Positions 34,144-43,800 of a stretch of DNA of 64,000 nt are shown here, one piece after another. Position 1 is the first letter of the stretch. Every line of letters begins with the position of its first letter. Below the pieces are notes generated by a model that was not told the origin of the DNA, did no database searches, and saw only the letters and a list, made by a program, of their open reading frames with translations. Position numbers and translations under genes: made by a program. Origin of the DNA: a bacterium (lineage in GTDB: Bacteria > Vulcanimicrobiota > JABDET01); contig JAKAVV010000006.1 of assembly GCA_021817145.1 (NCBI GenBank), positions 1 through 64,000 of the forward strand. The letters are read 5' to 3'.

Positions 34144-34941
34144 CTAGTTGGAAGTGAGCCTTCTCACATCTCCTGATGAGATTTCATGAATCATTCCATC
34201 CAGATCCTTAACTTTTAATGCTCCAGATAAAGTTACATCAATGGCTTCCCCTTCAATTGTTTTTGTCGGCGTATCAACTTTTACAAAGGTTCCTAGAAAA
34301 TGGGCGTACTTTTTCCAGGAGTTTAAAACAGGCGCAAACCCTTTCTGCGAGTAGATTTTTAAAATGTTTTCCCACAGGAGTAAAAGATTTGCTAAAAAAA
34401 GGGGGATCTCCACTTTTTCTTTTTTTAAAATGAGCAGGCTGGAAGCTTCAGATTTTAATATCGACGGGAACTCTGATTCAGTGAGATTGACATTCAATCC
34501 GATCCCAATGATGCAGTATTCGAAATCATTCCCTTTTGTTCTTCCTTCTGTAAGGATTCCTCCGATTTTTTTACTCTCTACATAGATGTCATTAGGCCAT
34601 CGTAGAGAAACATTAGGGATTATTCTGCTGCATGTTTGGGCAGCAGCTAATCCAGCGGTAAAAGTAAGATGCTGTGGAAGAAAGGGACGGAAAGAAGGGC
34701 GCAAAATTAAAGAGAACCATAATCCACCTTTAGGGGAATGCCAGGATCGACCAAGTCTTCCCTGCCCTTTTGTTTGAGTTTCCGCAATGACAAGTGTGCC
34801 ATGGGGTTCTCCTTTCTCAGCCAACTGTTTTGCAAAGAGATTGGTTGATTCAAGAGAGGGGAAAAAGCAAATTTTCTTTCCTAGCTGTTCTGTTTTGAGG
34901 AGAGATTTCAGTTTCTCTTCACTGAATTGGTCTGTTGTCAT
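34144..34941 (-). CDS. birA: Biotin--[acetyl-CoA-carboxylase] ligase
   Basis: Attaches biotin to carboxyl-carrier proteins via biotinyl-AMP. I start it at the ATG at 34941; the frame is open to 35019 (GTG) but overlaps the response regulator gene. The 265-residue product has the adenylate-binding GQGRLGRSWHSPKGGLWFS, the LRWPNDIYVESKKIGGILTE catalytic strand and a small C-terminal SH3-like domain. There is no N-terminal winged helix, so it is the class I monofunctional form and cannot act as a repressor. It is the last gene of the hemA-hemC unit. Confidence 0.92.
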   Translation of the reverse strand: MTTDQFSEEKLKSLLKTEQLGKKICFFPSLESTNLFAKQLAEKGEPHGTLVIAETQTKGQGRLGRSWHSPKGGLWFSLILRPSFRPFLPQHLTFTAGLAAAQTCSRIIPNVSLRWPNDIYVESKKIGGILTEGRTKGNDFEYCIIGIGLNVNLTESEFPSILKSEASSLLILKKEKVEIPLFLANLLLLWENILKIYSQKGFAPVLNSWKKYAHFLGTFVKVDTPTKTIEGEAIDVTLSGALKVKDLDGMIHEISSGDVRRLTSN

Positions 34942-34960
34942 TGACTTGAGTGTTAAGTTT

Positions 34961-35560
34961 TTACTCGGGCTTATTTTTTTCTTCCCACGGGTGGAATTTT
35001 TTAAGCTGTCTTTTGACACTCCAAATTAATTCCTGAGGATCAAAAGGCTTTCTGATATAATCATCAGCTCCAACCAGAATGCTCCTTCGAATATCGTCAA
35101 AAGTGTCAACTACGGTCAGCATGATAATCTTCATTTGGCTGAATTCCGTATTTCTTCTAAGGAGTTTAATGAGTTCAAATCCATCCATATCCGGCATCAT
35201 TCGATCCGTGATTAAAACAGAGGGATGGAATTTTGCTACGAGATCCGCTGCTTCTTTTGCGTTCCCTGCCACTTCAACCTGCATCCCTTCTGATTCCAGC
35301 AAATGTTTTACCAGTTTTGTGATATAAGGTTCATCATCCACAACCAGTATTTTTGCCGGTCCGGAAACTTGAGACTGCTCTTTTTTAGGGGGCTGTTTTT
35401 CTAATAAACTGGCTCCGCACTTTCCACAAAATTGAAGAAGAAGGGGGTTTTCAGAACCGCAGGTTAAACAGTATTGAATCAGTTTTCCCCCGCATTTTCC
35501 ACAGAAGCGGAAATCGGCAGGATTTTCTTCATGACAGGATGGGCAGCGAACAGTATTCAT
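34961..35560 (-). CDS. Double-zinc-ribbon response regulator receiver protein
   Basis: A 199-residue cytoplasmic protein. Two zinc ribbons occupy the N-terminus (Cys6, 9, 20, 23 and Cys31, 34, 45, 48). After a short linker comes a CheY-like receiver (about 69-188) with the acidic pair Asp75/Asp76, phospho-acceptor Asp119 (LITDRMMPDMDG) and the YIRKPF Lys. There is no DNA-binding output domain, so output must be through the ribbons or partner contact. Its ATG overlaps the hemC stop by four bases, an unexpected place for a receiver. Confidence 0.9.
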   Translation of the reverse strand: MNTVRCPSCHEENPADFRFCGKCGGKLIQYCLTCGSENPLLLQFCGKCGASLLEKQPPKKEQSQVSGPAKILVVDDEPYITKLVKHLLESEGMQVEVAGNAKEAADLVAKFHPSVLITDRMMPDMDGFELIKLLRRNTEFSQMKIIMLTVVDTFDDIRRSILVGADDYIRKPFDPQELIWSVKRQLKKFHPWEEKNKPE

Positions 35561-36465
35561 GATAAGGCGTTCCTGATTTCGCTCCCTCCTCTTGAGAGAA
35601 TTAAAGATGCCAGTTTTTTTCCAAGTTCGATGGGTTTTAGAGCTTCTCCTTCTAAGGATTTTCGAATCAGGTTTTTACCATCAGGGCTTCCTATAAAGCC
35701 TTCCATAAAGAGCATAGACCCCCTCAGTTCAGCGATTGCCCCTAATGGAAGCTGACATCCACCTTGCATTTCTGTCAGAAAACTTCGTTCTGCTTGAACG
35801 CAGAGAGAAGTTTTTCCATCATTTAAATGAGTTGTAATGGCAAGAATCTCGGTGTCATTTCTGCGCATTTCTACTGCCAGAGCCCCCTGGGCTGGCGATG
35901 GGAGCATAATGGTTCTTGAAATCGGCGTCCCTCTTTTGATTCCAAGACGATTTAACCCTGCTTTTGCCAGGATAATTCCTGAGTATTTCCCTTCGTCCAG
36001 TTTTCGTATGCGAGTTTCTACATTTCCCCTGAGCAGCTCGATTTTTAGATCTGGTCTGAAATTCAGCAGCTGAGACTGTCTTCTTAATGCGCTGGTTCCA
36101 ATGACTGATTTCAAAGGAAGAGTTTCGAGTTTTTCGTTATTCTCTGCAATCAATACATCATACGGATCTTCTCTTTCAGGGAATGCTCCTAAAATAAGCT
36201 CTTCAGGAATTTCAGCAGGGAGGTCTTTTGCGCTGTGAACAGCCAGATCAATGTCTCTATTTTGAAGGGCTGTTTCCAGCTCTTTGATAAAGACTCCTTT
36301 ATCTCCAATCTTTTCAACAGGGAGATTTAAAATCTGGTCTCCTCTGGTTTTTATGACTTTGATTTCTATTTCCACTGAGTCAGAAATTTCGAGTAACCGC
36401 TGCGAGATCCAGTTCGCTTGAGCAAGGGCAAGAGGGCTGCCTCGTGTGCCAATGACAATTCTCAT
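35557..36465 (-). CDS. hemC: Porphobilinogen deaminase (hydroxymethylbilane synthase)
   Basis: Polymerises four porphobilinogens to hydroxymethylbilane. The start at 36465 (MRIVIGTRGSPLALAQANW) is the family start; upstream frame overlaps ccsA. The 302-residue protein has FIKELETALQNRDIDLAVHSAKDLP, TSALRRQSQL and RGNVETRIRKLDEGKYSGI, and the cofactor-attachment Cys is in MQGGCQLPLGA. It overlaps ccsA and the receiver gene by four bases each. Confidence 0.97.
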   Translation of the reverse strand: MRIVIGTRGSPLALAQANWISQRLLEISDSVEIEIKVIKTRGDQILNLPVEKIGDKGVFIKELETALQNRDIDLAVHSAKDLPAEIPEELILGAFPEREDPYDVLIAENNEKLETLPLKSVIGTSALRRQSQLLNFRPDLKIELLRGNVETRIRKLDEGKYSGIILAKAGLNRLGIKRGTPISRTIMLPSPAQGALAVEMRRNDTEILAITTHLNDGKTSLCVQAERSFLTEMQGGCQLPLGAIAELRGSMLFMEGFIGSPDGKNLIRKSLEGEALKPIELGKKLASLILSRGGSEIRNALS

Positions 36466-37277
36466 GGATGAATCGATCCGGGGAAAAAATTGGAACCAAG
36501 AAAAGTTAAAATGACCAGTAGAAATCCAGCAATAATCAGAATGGCAGGCTTTTTCCCTTTTGCCCCGGCAAGGGTGCGGACGTGAATATAAATCGCATAG
36601 ATAATCCAGGTGAATAAAGCTAATTTTTCTTTTGGATTCCAACTCCACCAGGATCCCCACCAGCGATTTGCCCAGATGCTGCCTAGAGCGATTCCTATGG
36701 TTAAAAGCACAAATCCGATGTTTACCAAACGATTGGTGATAGAATCTAGCAAGTGCAGGGGAGGCAGCTTTTTGGAAAGATGAATCGAACGTTTTTGATG
36801 AAGCAGATAATCTTGAATTAAGTAACTGACTGAAGCGGAAAAGGCAAGAGCAAATAATCCAAAAGATGCCAGGATAATGGCAACATGAATCATGAGCAGA
36901 ATTCCTGAGAGTTCAGGGGAATGGGTTTGCGAGGCAGCTGCATTGGGATAAGCATAAGAGATGAGGGTTGCCAGAAAGGCAAGGGCTGTGGAAAAAAAGC
37001 CAAATCCACGCAGCTGCCATTTCCACTGGATCGCAAGATAAAAACAGATAATTGAAGCAGAAAAGGCTCCTAAAGCTTCATGAATATTTAAAATAGGGAA
37101 ATGTTTTAGAGTAATCCATTCTATGAGAATGGACAGGAGTTGGGAGCCTAGCCCTGAGAGAGCAAAAATGAATCCAAATTTTTCAAGAGCCTTCTGTTCA
37201 AGCCAGATTTGGAGTAAAAAGAAAAAATTTGAGATCCCATACAAACAAGCAGCAGTCATCCAGAAGAGAGCAGTCAC
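36462..37277 (-). CDS. CcsA/HemX-type cytochrome c assembly membrane protein
   Basis: A 271-residue integral membrane protein with about eight helices. The tryptophan-rich haem-handling motif WWGSWWSWNPKE (about 208-219) and a conserved NIHEALGAFS loop mark the CcmC/CcsA superfamily. A position between hemA and hemC is typical of HemX, which helps control HemA level, but CcsA-type haem export is an alternative. WNPKE replaces the more common WDPKE. It overlaps hemA and hemC by four bases. Confidence 0.9.
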   Translation of the reverse strand: MTALFWMTAACLYGISNFFFLLQIWLEQKALEKFGFIFALSGLGSQLLSILIEWITLKHFPILNIHEALGAFSASIICFYLAIQWKWQLRGFGFFSTALAFLATLISYAYPNAAASQTHSPELSGILLMIHVAIILASFGLFALAFSASVSYLIQDYLLHQKRSIHLSKKLPPLHLLDSITNRLVNIGFVLLTIGIALGSIWANRWWGSWWSWNPKEKLALFTWIIYAIYIHVRTLAGAKGKKPAILIIAGFLLVILTFLGSNFFPGSIHP

Positions 37278-38572
37278 TTTTCATTTCCTTTTTGATGGTC
37301 ATCATCAAGTTTAAATAAATGGCGGGTTATTTCAAGATATTCCTCTCCTAATGGATGATGCGCCAGAGCTTTTAATTGGATTAAAGGTTCGTGCAAGATT
37401 TTGGCGATCAGGGTGTCTGTGAATTGTTCTAAAACAGCTTTCTCTTTTTCGCTGAGATTGGGAAGGCGGTTAACAAATTTTTGAAGCTCCTGTTCTTTTA
37501 TTTTTTTTGTTTTCTCTGTTAAGGCTTTAATGGTGGGCACAATCTGCCGTGATTGATGCCAGGTATAAAATTCTTGGAGCTCTTCTTCAATAATCATGTT
37601 TGCTTTCATGATCTCTTTTTGAAAAGCCTGGTTGGATTCTTCTACAATATGTTTTAAATCATCAATATTATAGAGAAAAAGGTTTTCAATTTTGGAGGCG
37701 TTTTCTTCTACGTCTCTTGGCACAGCAATATCAATGATAAAAAGAGGGGAATGACGTCTCTGCTTCATGATTTCTTCCAAGTCGTTTTTTTTGAGGATAG
37801 GAGTGGATGAGCCTGTTGCTGTAATAACAATATCGCTTTTGACAAGAGGATGGGCAAGAGCTTCAAGGGGAAAAGCGGTTCCATTTAATCTCTGCGCCAA
37901 CTCTTGAGCTTTTTGATAAGTTCGGTTTGCGACCATAATCTGAGACACTCCGCTTTCCATTAAGGCTTCCAGAACAATTTCCCCAATTTCTCCGGCTCCT
38001 ATGACTAAAACCGCTCTTTCCTGCAAATCTTCAAAAATTTGTTTTGCCAGCTCAACAGCAGCTTCCCCGATAGAACCAGGGTTTTCTCCAACCATGGTTT
38101 CGTTTCGGATTTTTTTCCCTGCTTCAATTGCCCGCTGGAATAAACGATGAAGAGTTGTCCCAAGGGATTGATGGGTCTGTCCAATTTTGTACGACTGTTT
38201 AACCTGTCCTAAAATTTGATTCTCTCCCAGAACAAGGGAATCTAGTCCTGCTGTTACCCGGAAGAGATGTCTGGCAGCATTCATTCCTTCTTTTGTATAG
38301 AGATGGTAGAGGAAAAAATCGGGCGGAATTTGATGAAAATCACTGAGGTAAGAGACAATTGGCTGAGTTTTAGGAAGTGTATTCATGATGGCATATATTT
38401 CAGTCCTGTTGCAAGTTGAAAGAATGACTGCTTCTCTGATTTCAGGGACTTCTTTTAATCTTTCAAAGGCGGCATCAAACTGTTCAGGATGGAATGAGAT
38501 TTTTTCTCGAATTCTTAGTTCGGTTTTATGGTTTAATCCGGTAACCAGTAAATTTATTTGAGGGCTTTCCAA
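37274..38572 (-). CDS. hemA: Glutamyl-tRNA reductase
   Basis: First enzyme of the C5 tetrapyrrole pathway; reduces glutamyl-tRNA to glutamate-1-semialdehyde with NADPH. The 432-residue protein has the catalytic Cys54 in LSTCNRTEIYA, SLVLGENQILGQVKQSY, the Rossmann VIGAGEIGEIV and a C-terminal dimerisation helix region. Presence of hemA with hemB and hemC in the window shows the C5 route to haem. It overlaps menG by 19 bases. Confidence 0.97.
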   Translation of the reverse strand: MESPQINLLVTGLNHKTELRIREKISFHPEQFDAAFERLKEVPEIREAVILSTCNRTEIYAIMNTLPKTQPIVSYLSDFHQIPPDFFLYHLYTKEGMNAARHLFRVTAGLDSLVLGENQILGQVKQSYKIGQTHQSLGTTLHRLFQRAIEAGKKIRNETMVGENPGSIGEAAVELAKQIFEDLQERAVLVIGAGEIGEIVLEALMESGVSQIMVANRTYQKAQELAQRLNGTAFPLEALAHPLVKSDIVITATGSSTPILKKNDLEEIMKQRRHSPLFIIDIAVPRDVEENASKIENLFLYNIDDLKHIVEESNQAFQKEIMKANMIIEEELQEFYTWHQSRQIVPTIKALTEKTKKIKEQELQKFVNRLPNLSEKEKAVLEQFTDTLIAKILHEPLIQLKALAHHPLGEEYLEITRHLFKLDDDHQKGNEK

Positions 38573-39228
38573 AGCGTAGCAATTCCTCCTGACAGCAGCG
38601 AGATTTGAACTTCTCTAAATCCAGACGAAGTTAAGGTTTGAGCGATTTGAGCACGTGATTGAAATCGTAAAATAGAGGTTCCAAGATAATGGTAAGCTTC
38701 TGGATCTTTAGAAACTTTTCCGCCAATAAAGGGTAAGATTGTTGTTAAATAAAAGCTGTGGAAAGGGCGAATCCAGGGGAGATCAGGGGTTGTTAGATCC
38801 AGGAACAAAGCAGTTCCTCCTGGAACAAGAACTCGATAAGCCTCTTGAAATGCTTGATTTAAATCTGGCAGATTTCGTAAAGCAAAAGCGCTTGTTTCTG
38901 CCTGGAAAAAATGATCAGGGAAAGGAAGTTTTAAAGCATCTGCCTGATAAAATTCCGCTTTATTTTCCTTTCGCCCTTTTTTTTTAGCTAATTCGAGCAT
39001 AGAGAGGGATAAATCAATTCCTATGACTTCATACCCTTTTTCTGCCATTAAATGCGCTAATTCTCCTGTTCCTGTGCAGGAATCTAGGATTCTCCCTTGT
39101 TTTACAGGAATCGCCTTTATGATTTCCTTTCTCCAGTAAGCATCTAGCCCAAAGGAAAACCAGGTGTTCAGCTTATCATAAGTCGGAGTAATACGGTCAA
39201 ACATGGTAATAATAGGGGAAGTATTCAT
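38554..39228 (-). CDS. menG: Demethylmenaquinone/2-methoxy-6-polyprenyl-benzoquinol methyltransferase
   Basis: SAM-dependent methyltransferase of quinone synthesis (UbiE/MenG family). I start at the ATG at 39228, ten codons inside the longest frame (which opens with TTG). The 224-residue product has [20 protein letters not shown], motif [30 protein letters not shown] and the family segment [11 protein letters not shown]. Menaquinone is the likelier substrate by lineage, but ubiquinone cannot be excluded. It heads the haem operon and diverges from the chemotaxis operon. Confidence 0.9.
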   Translation of the reverse strand: MNTSPIITMFDRITPTYDKLNTWFSFGLDAYWRKEIIKAIPVKQGRILDSCTGTGELAHLMAEKGYEVIGIDLSLSMLELAKKKGRKENKAEFYQADALKLPFPDHFFQAETSAFALRNLPDLNQAFQEAYRVLVPGGTALFLDLTTPDLPWIRPFHSFYLTTILPFIGGKVSKDPEAYHYLGTSILRFQSRAQIAQTLTSSGFREVQISLLSGGIATLWKALK

Positions 39229-39338
39229 TTCTGGGAAGAGTTCTCCCCCCCTGTCCAAAAGTCCTATTCCCTGGGATGTACGAATGGACCTTTACGGTTA
39301 AGGTTTTTGGGAGTAAAATTGAGAGTGGAGGGATTAAA

Positions 39339-40547
39339 ATGCCAAAAAAGATGAATTTAGATTCTCTGCCTGCTGCGCCAGAGCAGACCAGCCAGGAGTT
39401 GGTTTTCTTACGTTCTCAAGTGGAAGAAGAAAAAAAGAGAAGAGAAAACCTGGAAAGAGCGTTGAATGATTACATGGATTTGTTGAAAGATTTGGCTCCT
39501 GCCGCTTATTCTGTGATTACAACTGTAGAAAAGGTGCATGGAGCTTTTCAGGAAAGTTATAAAGCTGCCGAGAGTTTAGCTCAAGGCACTTTCCGTCAGG
39601 ATCAGATGGTAAAAGAGGTGAATTCCCTTTTTCAGCAGCTGGTTCTTTCTATTGAACAGATTGCAAAAGGGGCTCAAGAACAGAGCAAAGCTGTTGATGA
39701 CACAAGCCGTTCCACAGATAAAATGAACATGGCGATTGAACAGGTGGCTCGAGAGGCTGTTAATTTGGCAAATGTTTCTTTTCGAACAGGGGAAGCCGCG
39801 AAAAAAGGGGAGGATGCTGTTTCAAGAACAATGGAAGGAATGAATAGCATGAAAAATACGGTTTTTGGAGCCGCAGAAAAGATTCGTTCTCTTGGGCAGA
39901 GTTCAGAAATGATTGGAGAGATTGTAGAAGTGATTGATGAAATTGCCGATCAGACCAATCTTCTCGCTTTAAATGCAGCGATTGAGGCTGCTAGAGCTGG
40001 AGAACATGGAAGAGGTTTTGCTGTTGTGGCTGATGAGGTGAGAAAATTAGCTGAGCGGTCTCAAAAAGCCACAAAAGAGATAGGCAGGTTGATTTCAGCG
40101 ATTCAAAAAGGGACTCAAGAAGCTGTTTCAGCTATGGAAAAAGGAAGAATAGAGGCTGAAGACGGGTCTAAAATCGCTGCTGACGCAGGGGTTGCTTTAA
40201 AAGAGATTTTAGATGTTATCCATGCGACAAATTCGCAGGTTCAGAATATTTCTTCTGCTGCTGAACAACTCGCCCAGGAAAGCAGTTCTCTGGTTAAAGG
40301 GATTTCCGATGTTGCTGCAGTTGTCCAGGAAAACACCGCTGCAACTGAAGAGATGGCTGCCAGCACAACAGAGGTGTCTAAAGCATTTGAAGGACTGGTG
40401 CAGCTCTTTAATGAAAATGCTTCTAATGTTGAAGTGATTGCTTATGGAACAAATGAAGTCCAGGCAGTGGTTCAGGAGATGGTGGAAGCAGCGAACAAGC
40501 TTGGGGTTTTATCCGATAGATTCAGCACAAAATTGATCGGCTCCTAG
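39339..40547 (+). CDS. Soluble methyl-accepting chemotaxis protein
   Basis: A 402-residue receptor with no transmembrane segment. The start at 39339 has GGAGG seven bases upstream. A charged N-terminal coiled coil (about 20-60) replaces a periplasmic sensor. The signalling hairpin tip is [42 protein letters not shown]. Flanking helices carry Glu/Gln pairs that are likely methylation sites. It opens the chemotaxis operon and probably senses an intracellular cue or a partner protein. Confidence 0.93.
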   Translation: MPKKMNLDSLPAAPEQTSQELVFLRSQVEEEKKRRENLERALNDYMDLLKDLAPAAYSVITTVEKVHGAFQESYKAAESLAQGTFRQDQMVKEVNSLFQQLVLSIEQIAKGAQEQSKAVDDTSRSTDKMNMAIEQVAREAVNLANVSFRTGEAAKKGEDAVSRTMEGMNSMKNTVFGAAEKIRSLGQSSEMIGEIVEVIDEIADQTNLLALNAAIEAARAGEHGRGFAVVADEVRKLAERSQKATKEIGRLISAIQKGTQEAVSAMEKGRIEAEDGSKIAADAGVALKEILDVIHATNSQVQNISSAAEQLAQESSSLVKGISDVAAVVQENTAATEEMAASTTEVSKAFEGLVQLFNENASNVEVIAYGTNEVQAVVQEMVEAANKLGVLSDRFSTKLIGS

Positions 40548-40555
40548 AGGAACCC

Positions 40556-41800
40556 ATGAAATCCAGCCAAACTCTTTTAATCTGCTTAATGGATTCCTCT
40601 CTCCAAGGATCCTTGATGGAAATCGCTGAAAGATTTGGATTTATTCCTCAATCTGTTTCAGATATTCCTTTAAAAGATCAAATAGGAACCATTCTACCTG
40701 ATCTATATTTAATTGACAGCAAATGGATTAATGAGACAGGGCACACTTATTTACAGGAGATTCAGGAAGATTTCCCTTCTATCTGGATCTACGTCCTGGC
40801 TGATAAAGAAGATTCAGAAGCAGTTCTTTTTCAATCTTTAAAATCTGGTGCAAGAGGGTGGATCTTCAAACAAGAGCCTGAGGATCTGCTGAAAGAATTA
40901 AAGGATTTGAAAGGAAAAGGAGTTTTTTTAAAGCCTTCTGTTTCTCAATGCATTTTAAATGAGTTTATCTCTTTTGCATCAGGGGAGCCTCTCCTTTCTA
41001 TTGAAGAAGAACTTTTGAAAAGCAGCGCCTCAGGATTGACCCCTTTGCAGATTGAAAAGAAATTGGGGATTTCCAAGAAATTTTTAAAATCCCACTGGGA
41101 GAGTATATGGCAGAAATTAAATATTAATGCAAAAGCAAAGGCTGAGTTGGAAGAGTTTGCAAAAAAGGAGGTAGAGCAGACAATGAGCCCAAAATTGGCA
41201 GCAGAAGAGAATCAAACAGGTGAACAGGGCCCTGTTGATCCGCCCTCTGCTTTGCAGGCGCCCGTCTTGCAGTCACCCGTTTTGCAGTCTGATTCTTCAC
41301 TGCATTATGGGCCGCCAGAACGAGAAAAAAAAGGTGAAAATATTGAAATTTTGCAATTTGTTACTTTTCAGATAGGGAAAGAGGAGTTTGCTTTAAAAAT
41401 TACGGATTTACAAGAAATTCAGAGACTGCTTCCGATTACATCAGTGCCTAAAGTCTCCTCTTATATCGAGGGGATTGTTAATTTGAGGGGGCGAATCATT
41501 CCCATTATTGATTTAAGGAAAAAGCTGGGGTTTGAACCAAAGGAATTGACAAAAGAAGCGCGGATTATGGTGATCCATGATGAGGAAACAAAAGGGATTA
41601 TCGGGATGATTGTGGATTCCGTTAAAGAGGTCTTAAGAATCTCTTCTGATTTAATTCAGCCCCCTCCTTCTTTAATTTTAAAAAAGGAAGGGGATTATAT
41701 TCAAGGGATTGTGAATCTGGAGGAAAGGCTTGTTTTATTGGTAGATACGAGAAAAATAATCTCGGTTCCCCAGTCTGGGATAGAATTTGTGGAGAAATAG
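40556..41800 (+). CDS. Degenerate receiver-HTH-CheW fusion protein
   Basis: A 414-residue protein of unusual architecture. Residues about 5-130 look like a receiver fold (LLICLMDSSLQGSL ... DLYLIDSKWI ... LADKEDSEAVLFQSLKSGARGWIFKQ) without the acidic pair and with DSK in place of the phospho-Asp strand. Residues about 145-205 read as a LuxR/NarL-like HTH (ASGLTPLQIEKKLGISKKFLKSH). After a Gln/Pro linker with repeated APVLQ/SPVLQ, residues about 265-405 are a complete CheW domain (LQFVTFQIGKEEFALKITDLQEI). It lies between the MCP and CheA and is the only CheW here. Confidence 0.85.
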   Translation: MKSSQTLLICLMDSSLQGSLMEIAERFGFIPQSVSDIPLKDQIGTILPDLYLIDSKWINETGHTYLQEIQEDFPSIWIYVLADKEDSEAVLFQSLKSGARGWIFKQEPEDLLKELKDLKGKGVFLKPSVSQCILNEFISFASGEPLLSIEEELLKSSASGLTPLQIEKKLGISKKFLKSHWESIWQKLNINAKAKAELEEFAKKEVEQTMSPKLAAEENQTGEQGPVDPPSALQAPVLQSPVLQSDSSLHYGPPEREKKGENIEILQFVTFQIGKEEFALKITDLQEIQRLLPITSVPKVSSYIEGIVNLRGRIIPIIDLRKKLGFEPKELTKEARIMVIHDEETKGIIGMIVDSVKEVLRISSDLIQPPPSLILKKEGDYIQGIVNLEERLVLLVDTRKIISVPQSGIEFVEK

Positions 41801-41802
41801 AG

Positions 41803-43800
41803 ATGCTCGGATTTTCGATTTCTAAGGAAGAATTGAAAGTTTTTCTAGAGGAACTGGAAGAACTTTTGCAAGGATTTGAACTTCAGATTTTAAATTTGGA
41901 AAAGCAGGTTACCCCTGAAGGAGTTCAAGAGCTTTTTCGGATTGCTCATACGATTAAAGGGTCTGCAGCCAGTATTGGATACGATTCCATTGCGAAATTA
42001 ACGCATACGGTTGAGTCGGTTTTGGATTCTGTTCGTCAGGGAAAGCTGCAGGTGAATCGAGAAATGATTGAGTTGTTTTTCTCCTCACTTGATCTTTTAA
42101 GACAATTTAAAGATGGGATTGCCTCGGGAAAATACGCAAACCCAGATATTTCCGGACTCCATCATTCTCTTGAGAGTTTAGTGAAAAAAGGAGGAGAAAA
42201 AAAAGAGCCCGCTCTTAAGGGAACATCTAAAGGGCAGTTCTCAAAATCCGCTGATTCTTCTCTTTTAGCCCCTGGAGAAAATCTTTATGAAGTGGTGATT
42301 CGATTTGCTGCTGATTGTGAGCTGCCCAGTGTTCGAGCTTTCCAGGCTCATCTCGAATTAGAAAAATTAGGGGAAGTTTTACAGTCTTTTCCTACTCTTG
42401 AAGAACTGAAAGCTGGAGCAGGGGAGTTTTCCGAGTTCCTCGTTTCTCTAAAATCCAGGAAAGATTCTGATTCTATTCTTAGATCTTTGAAATCTGTGTC
42501 AGAGCTTTCTGAGGCAAAAGTAGTAAAAATGGCGCACCCAGAACAAAAAGAAGGGGATTCACTTCATGGTCCTGATCTTAAGCAAGAATTAAAAACTGCT
42601 CGGACAATTCGGGTGAACGTCGATGTTTTTGAAAATCTTATGAATTTGGTTGGAGAGATTGTTATTGATAAAACCCGTTTAATCAGTCTTGGAACAGAAC
42701 TTGCTTCAAGAGGAGAAGGAGGGGTTTATGGGGAGGAGATTCTAGAGACAACTCAGCATCTGGATAAAATGACAAGCGAACTTCAGGAGCAAATTATGAA
42801 AGCTCGACTTGTGCCGATTGATTTGATCTTTAAGAAATTTCCAAGAATGGTTAGAGATTTATCCGCTCGTTCCGGTAAAACGATAGAGTTTGAGATGTTT
42901 GGAGAAGACACGCAGCTGGACCGCGCTATTGTGGAAGAAATGATTGATCCCCTTATTCATCTCTTAAGAAATGCAGTGGATCACGGGATTGAACCCCCAG
43001 AAATACGTCAGAATCGGGGGAAACCTGCTTTTGGAAGGATTAAGCTTTCTGCTTATCAGGAGGAAAACCATGTCGTTATCCAGCTGCAGGATGATGGTGG
43101 GGGGATTGATGTTGAAAAAGTTAAACATCGCGCTGTTGAGAAAGGAATAATAACAAAAGAAGAATCAAAATCAATGAGTTATCAAGAAGCCTTATATTTG
43201 ATCTTCCTCCCTGGATTTTCAACTGCGGAAAAGGTAACGGATCTTTCTGGGCGCGGGGTTGGAATGGATATTGTGAAAGCGAATCTCCAGAAAATTGGCG
43301 GAACCCTGGATATCAAGACCGAGGTTGGAATAGGGACCACTTTTACGGTTAAAATTCCTTTGACTCTTGCCATTGTGCAGGCTTTAATGGTTTTGCATCA
43401 TCATACCGTTTTTGCCATTCCTCTTGGAGTTGTGAGAGAAATCGTTAAACTGCAGGAAGATAAGATTCAGACTCTTGGGGGGAAACAGGTTTTCGTTTTA
43501 AGAGGAGAAGTGCTCCCTTTGACCTGGATTGGCGAGTTTTATGATGAGCCATTCCCAGAACATAAAGGGGTTTATAACATTGTCGTCGTATCTTATGGAG
43601 AGAGCCTTGTGGGGGTTTTAGTGGATGAGTTTTTGAATAAGCAAGAGGTTGTTATTAAAACAATGGGATCTCTGATTGGAGATGTGTCAGGAGTTGCGGG
43701 CGCGACAATCTTAGGGGATGGAACAGTTGCCTTGATCTTTGATGTTCAGTCATTTTTGAATTTGGTGAGCAGAAGTCGCCGCTTCAGCCAGGCTGCATGA
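41803..43800 (+). CDS. cheA: Chemotaxis histidine kinase CheA
   Basis: Sensor kinase of the chemoreceptor array. The 665-residue protein has the Hpt domain with His49 (IAHTIKGSAASIGY), a linker and small P2-like region (about 160-230), dimerisation helices, the HATPase domain (LIHLLRNAVDHGIEPPEIR N-box; DDGGGID; GRGVGMDIVK), and a C-terminal CheW-like domain ending near DVQSFLNL. It is two bases after the CheW fusion and overlaps cheY by four. Confidence 0.97.
   Translation: MLGFSISKEELKVFLEELEELLQGFELQILNLEKQVTPEGVQELFRIAHTIKGSAASIGYDSIAKLTHTVESVLDSVRQGKLQVNREMIELFFSSLDLLRQFKDGIASGKYANPDISGLHHSLESLVKKGGEKKEPALKGTSKGQFSKSADSSLLAPGENLYEVVIRFAADCELPSVRAFQAHLELEKLGEVLQSFPTLEELKAGAGEFSEFLVSLKSRKDSDSILRSLKSVSELSEAKVVKMAHPEQKEGDSLHGPDLKQELKTARTIRVNVDVFENLMNLVGEIVIDKTRLISLGTELASRGEGGVYGEEILETTQHLDKMTSELQEQIMKARLVPIDLIFKKFPRMVRDLSARSGKTIEFEMFGEDTQLDRAIVEEMIDPLIHLLRNAVDHGIEPPEIRQNRGKPAFGRIKLSAYQEENHVVIQLQDDGGGIDVEKVKHRAVEKGIITKEESKSMSYQEALYLIFLPGFSTAEKVTDLSGRGVGMDIVKANLQKIGGTLDIKTEVGIGTTFTVKIPLTLAIVQALMVLHHHTVFAIPLGVVREIVKLQEDKIQTLGGKQVFVLRGEVLPLTWIGEFYDEPFPEHKGVYNIVVVSYGESLVGVLVDEFLNKQEVVIKTMGSLIGDVSGVAGATILGDGTVALIFDVQSFLNLVSRSRRFSQAA

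Noticed and set aside
34030-34168. Frame reading VTNAVSPDDAIELYGSGTAR and onward near the birA end
   Set aside because: It is closed upstream by a stop, has no start codon, and overlaps the birA 3-prime end; likely chance.
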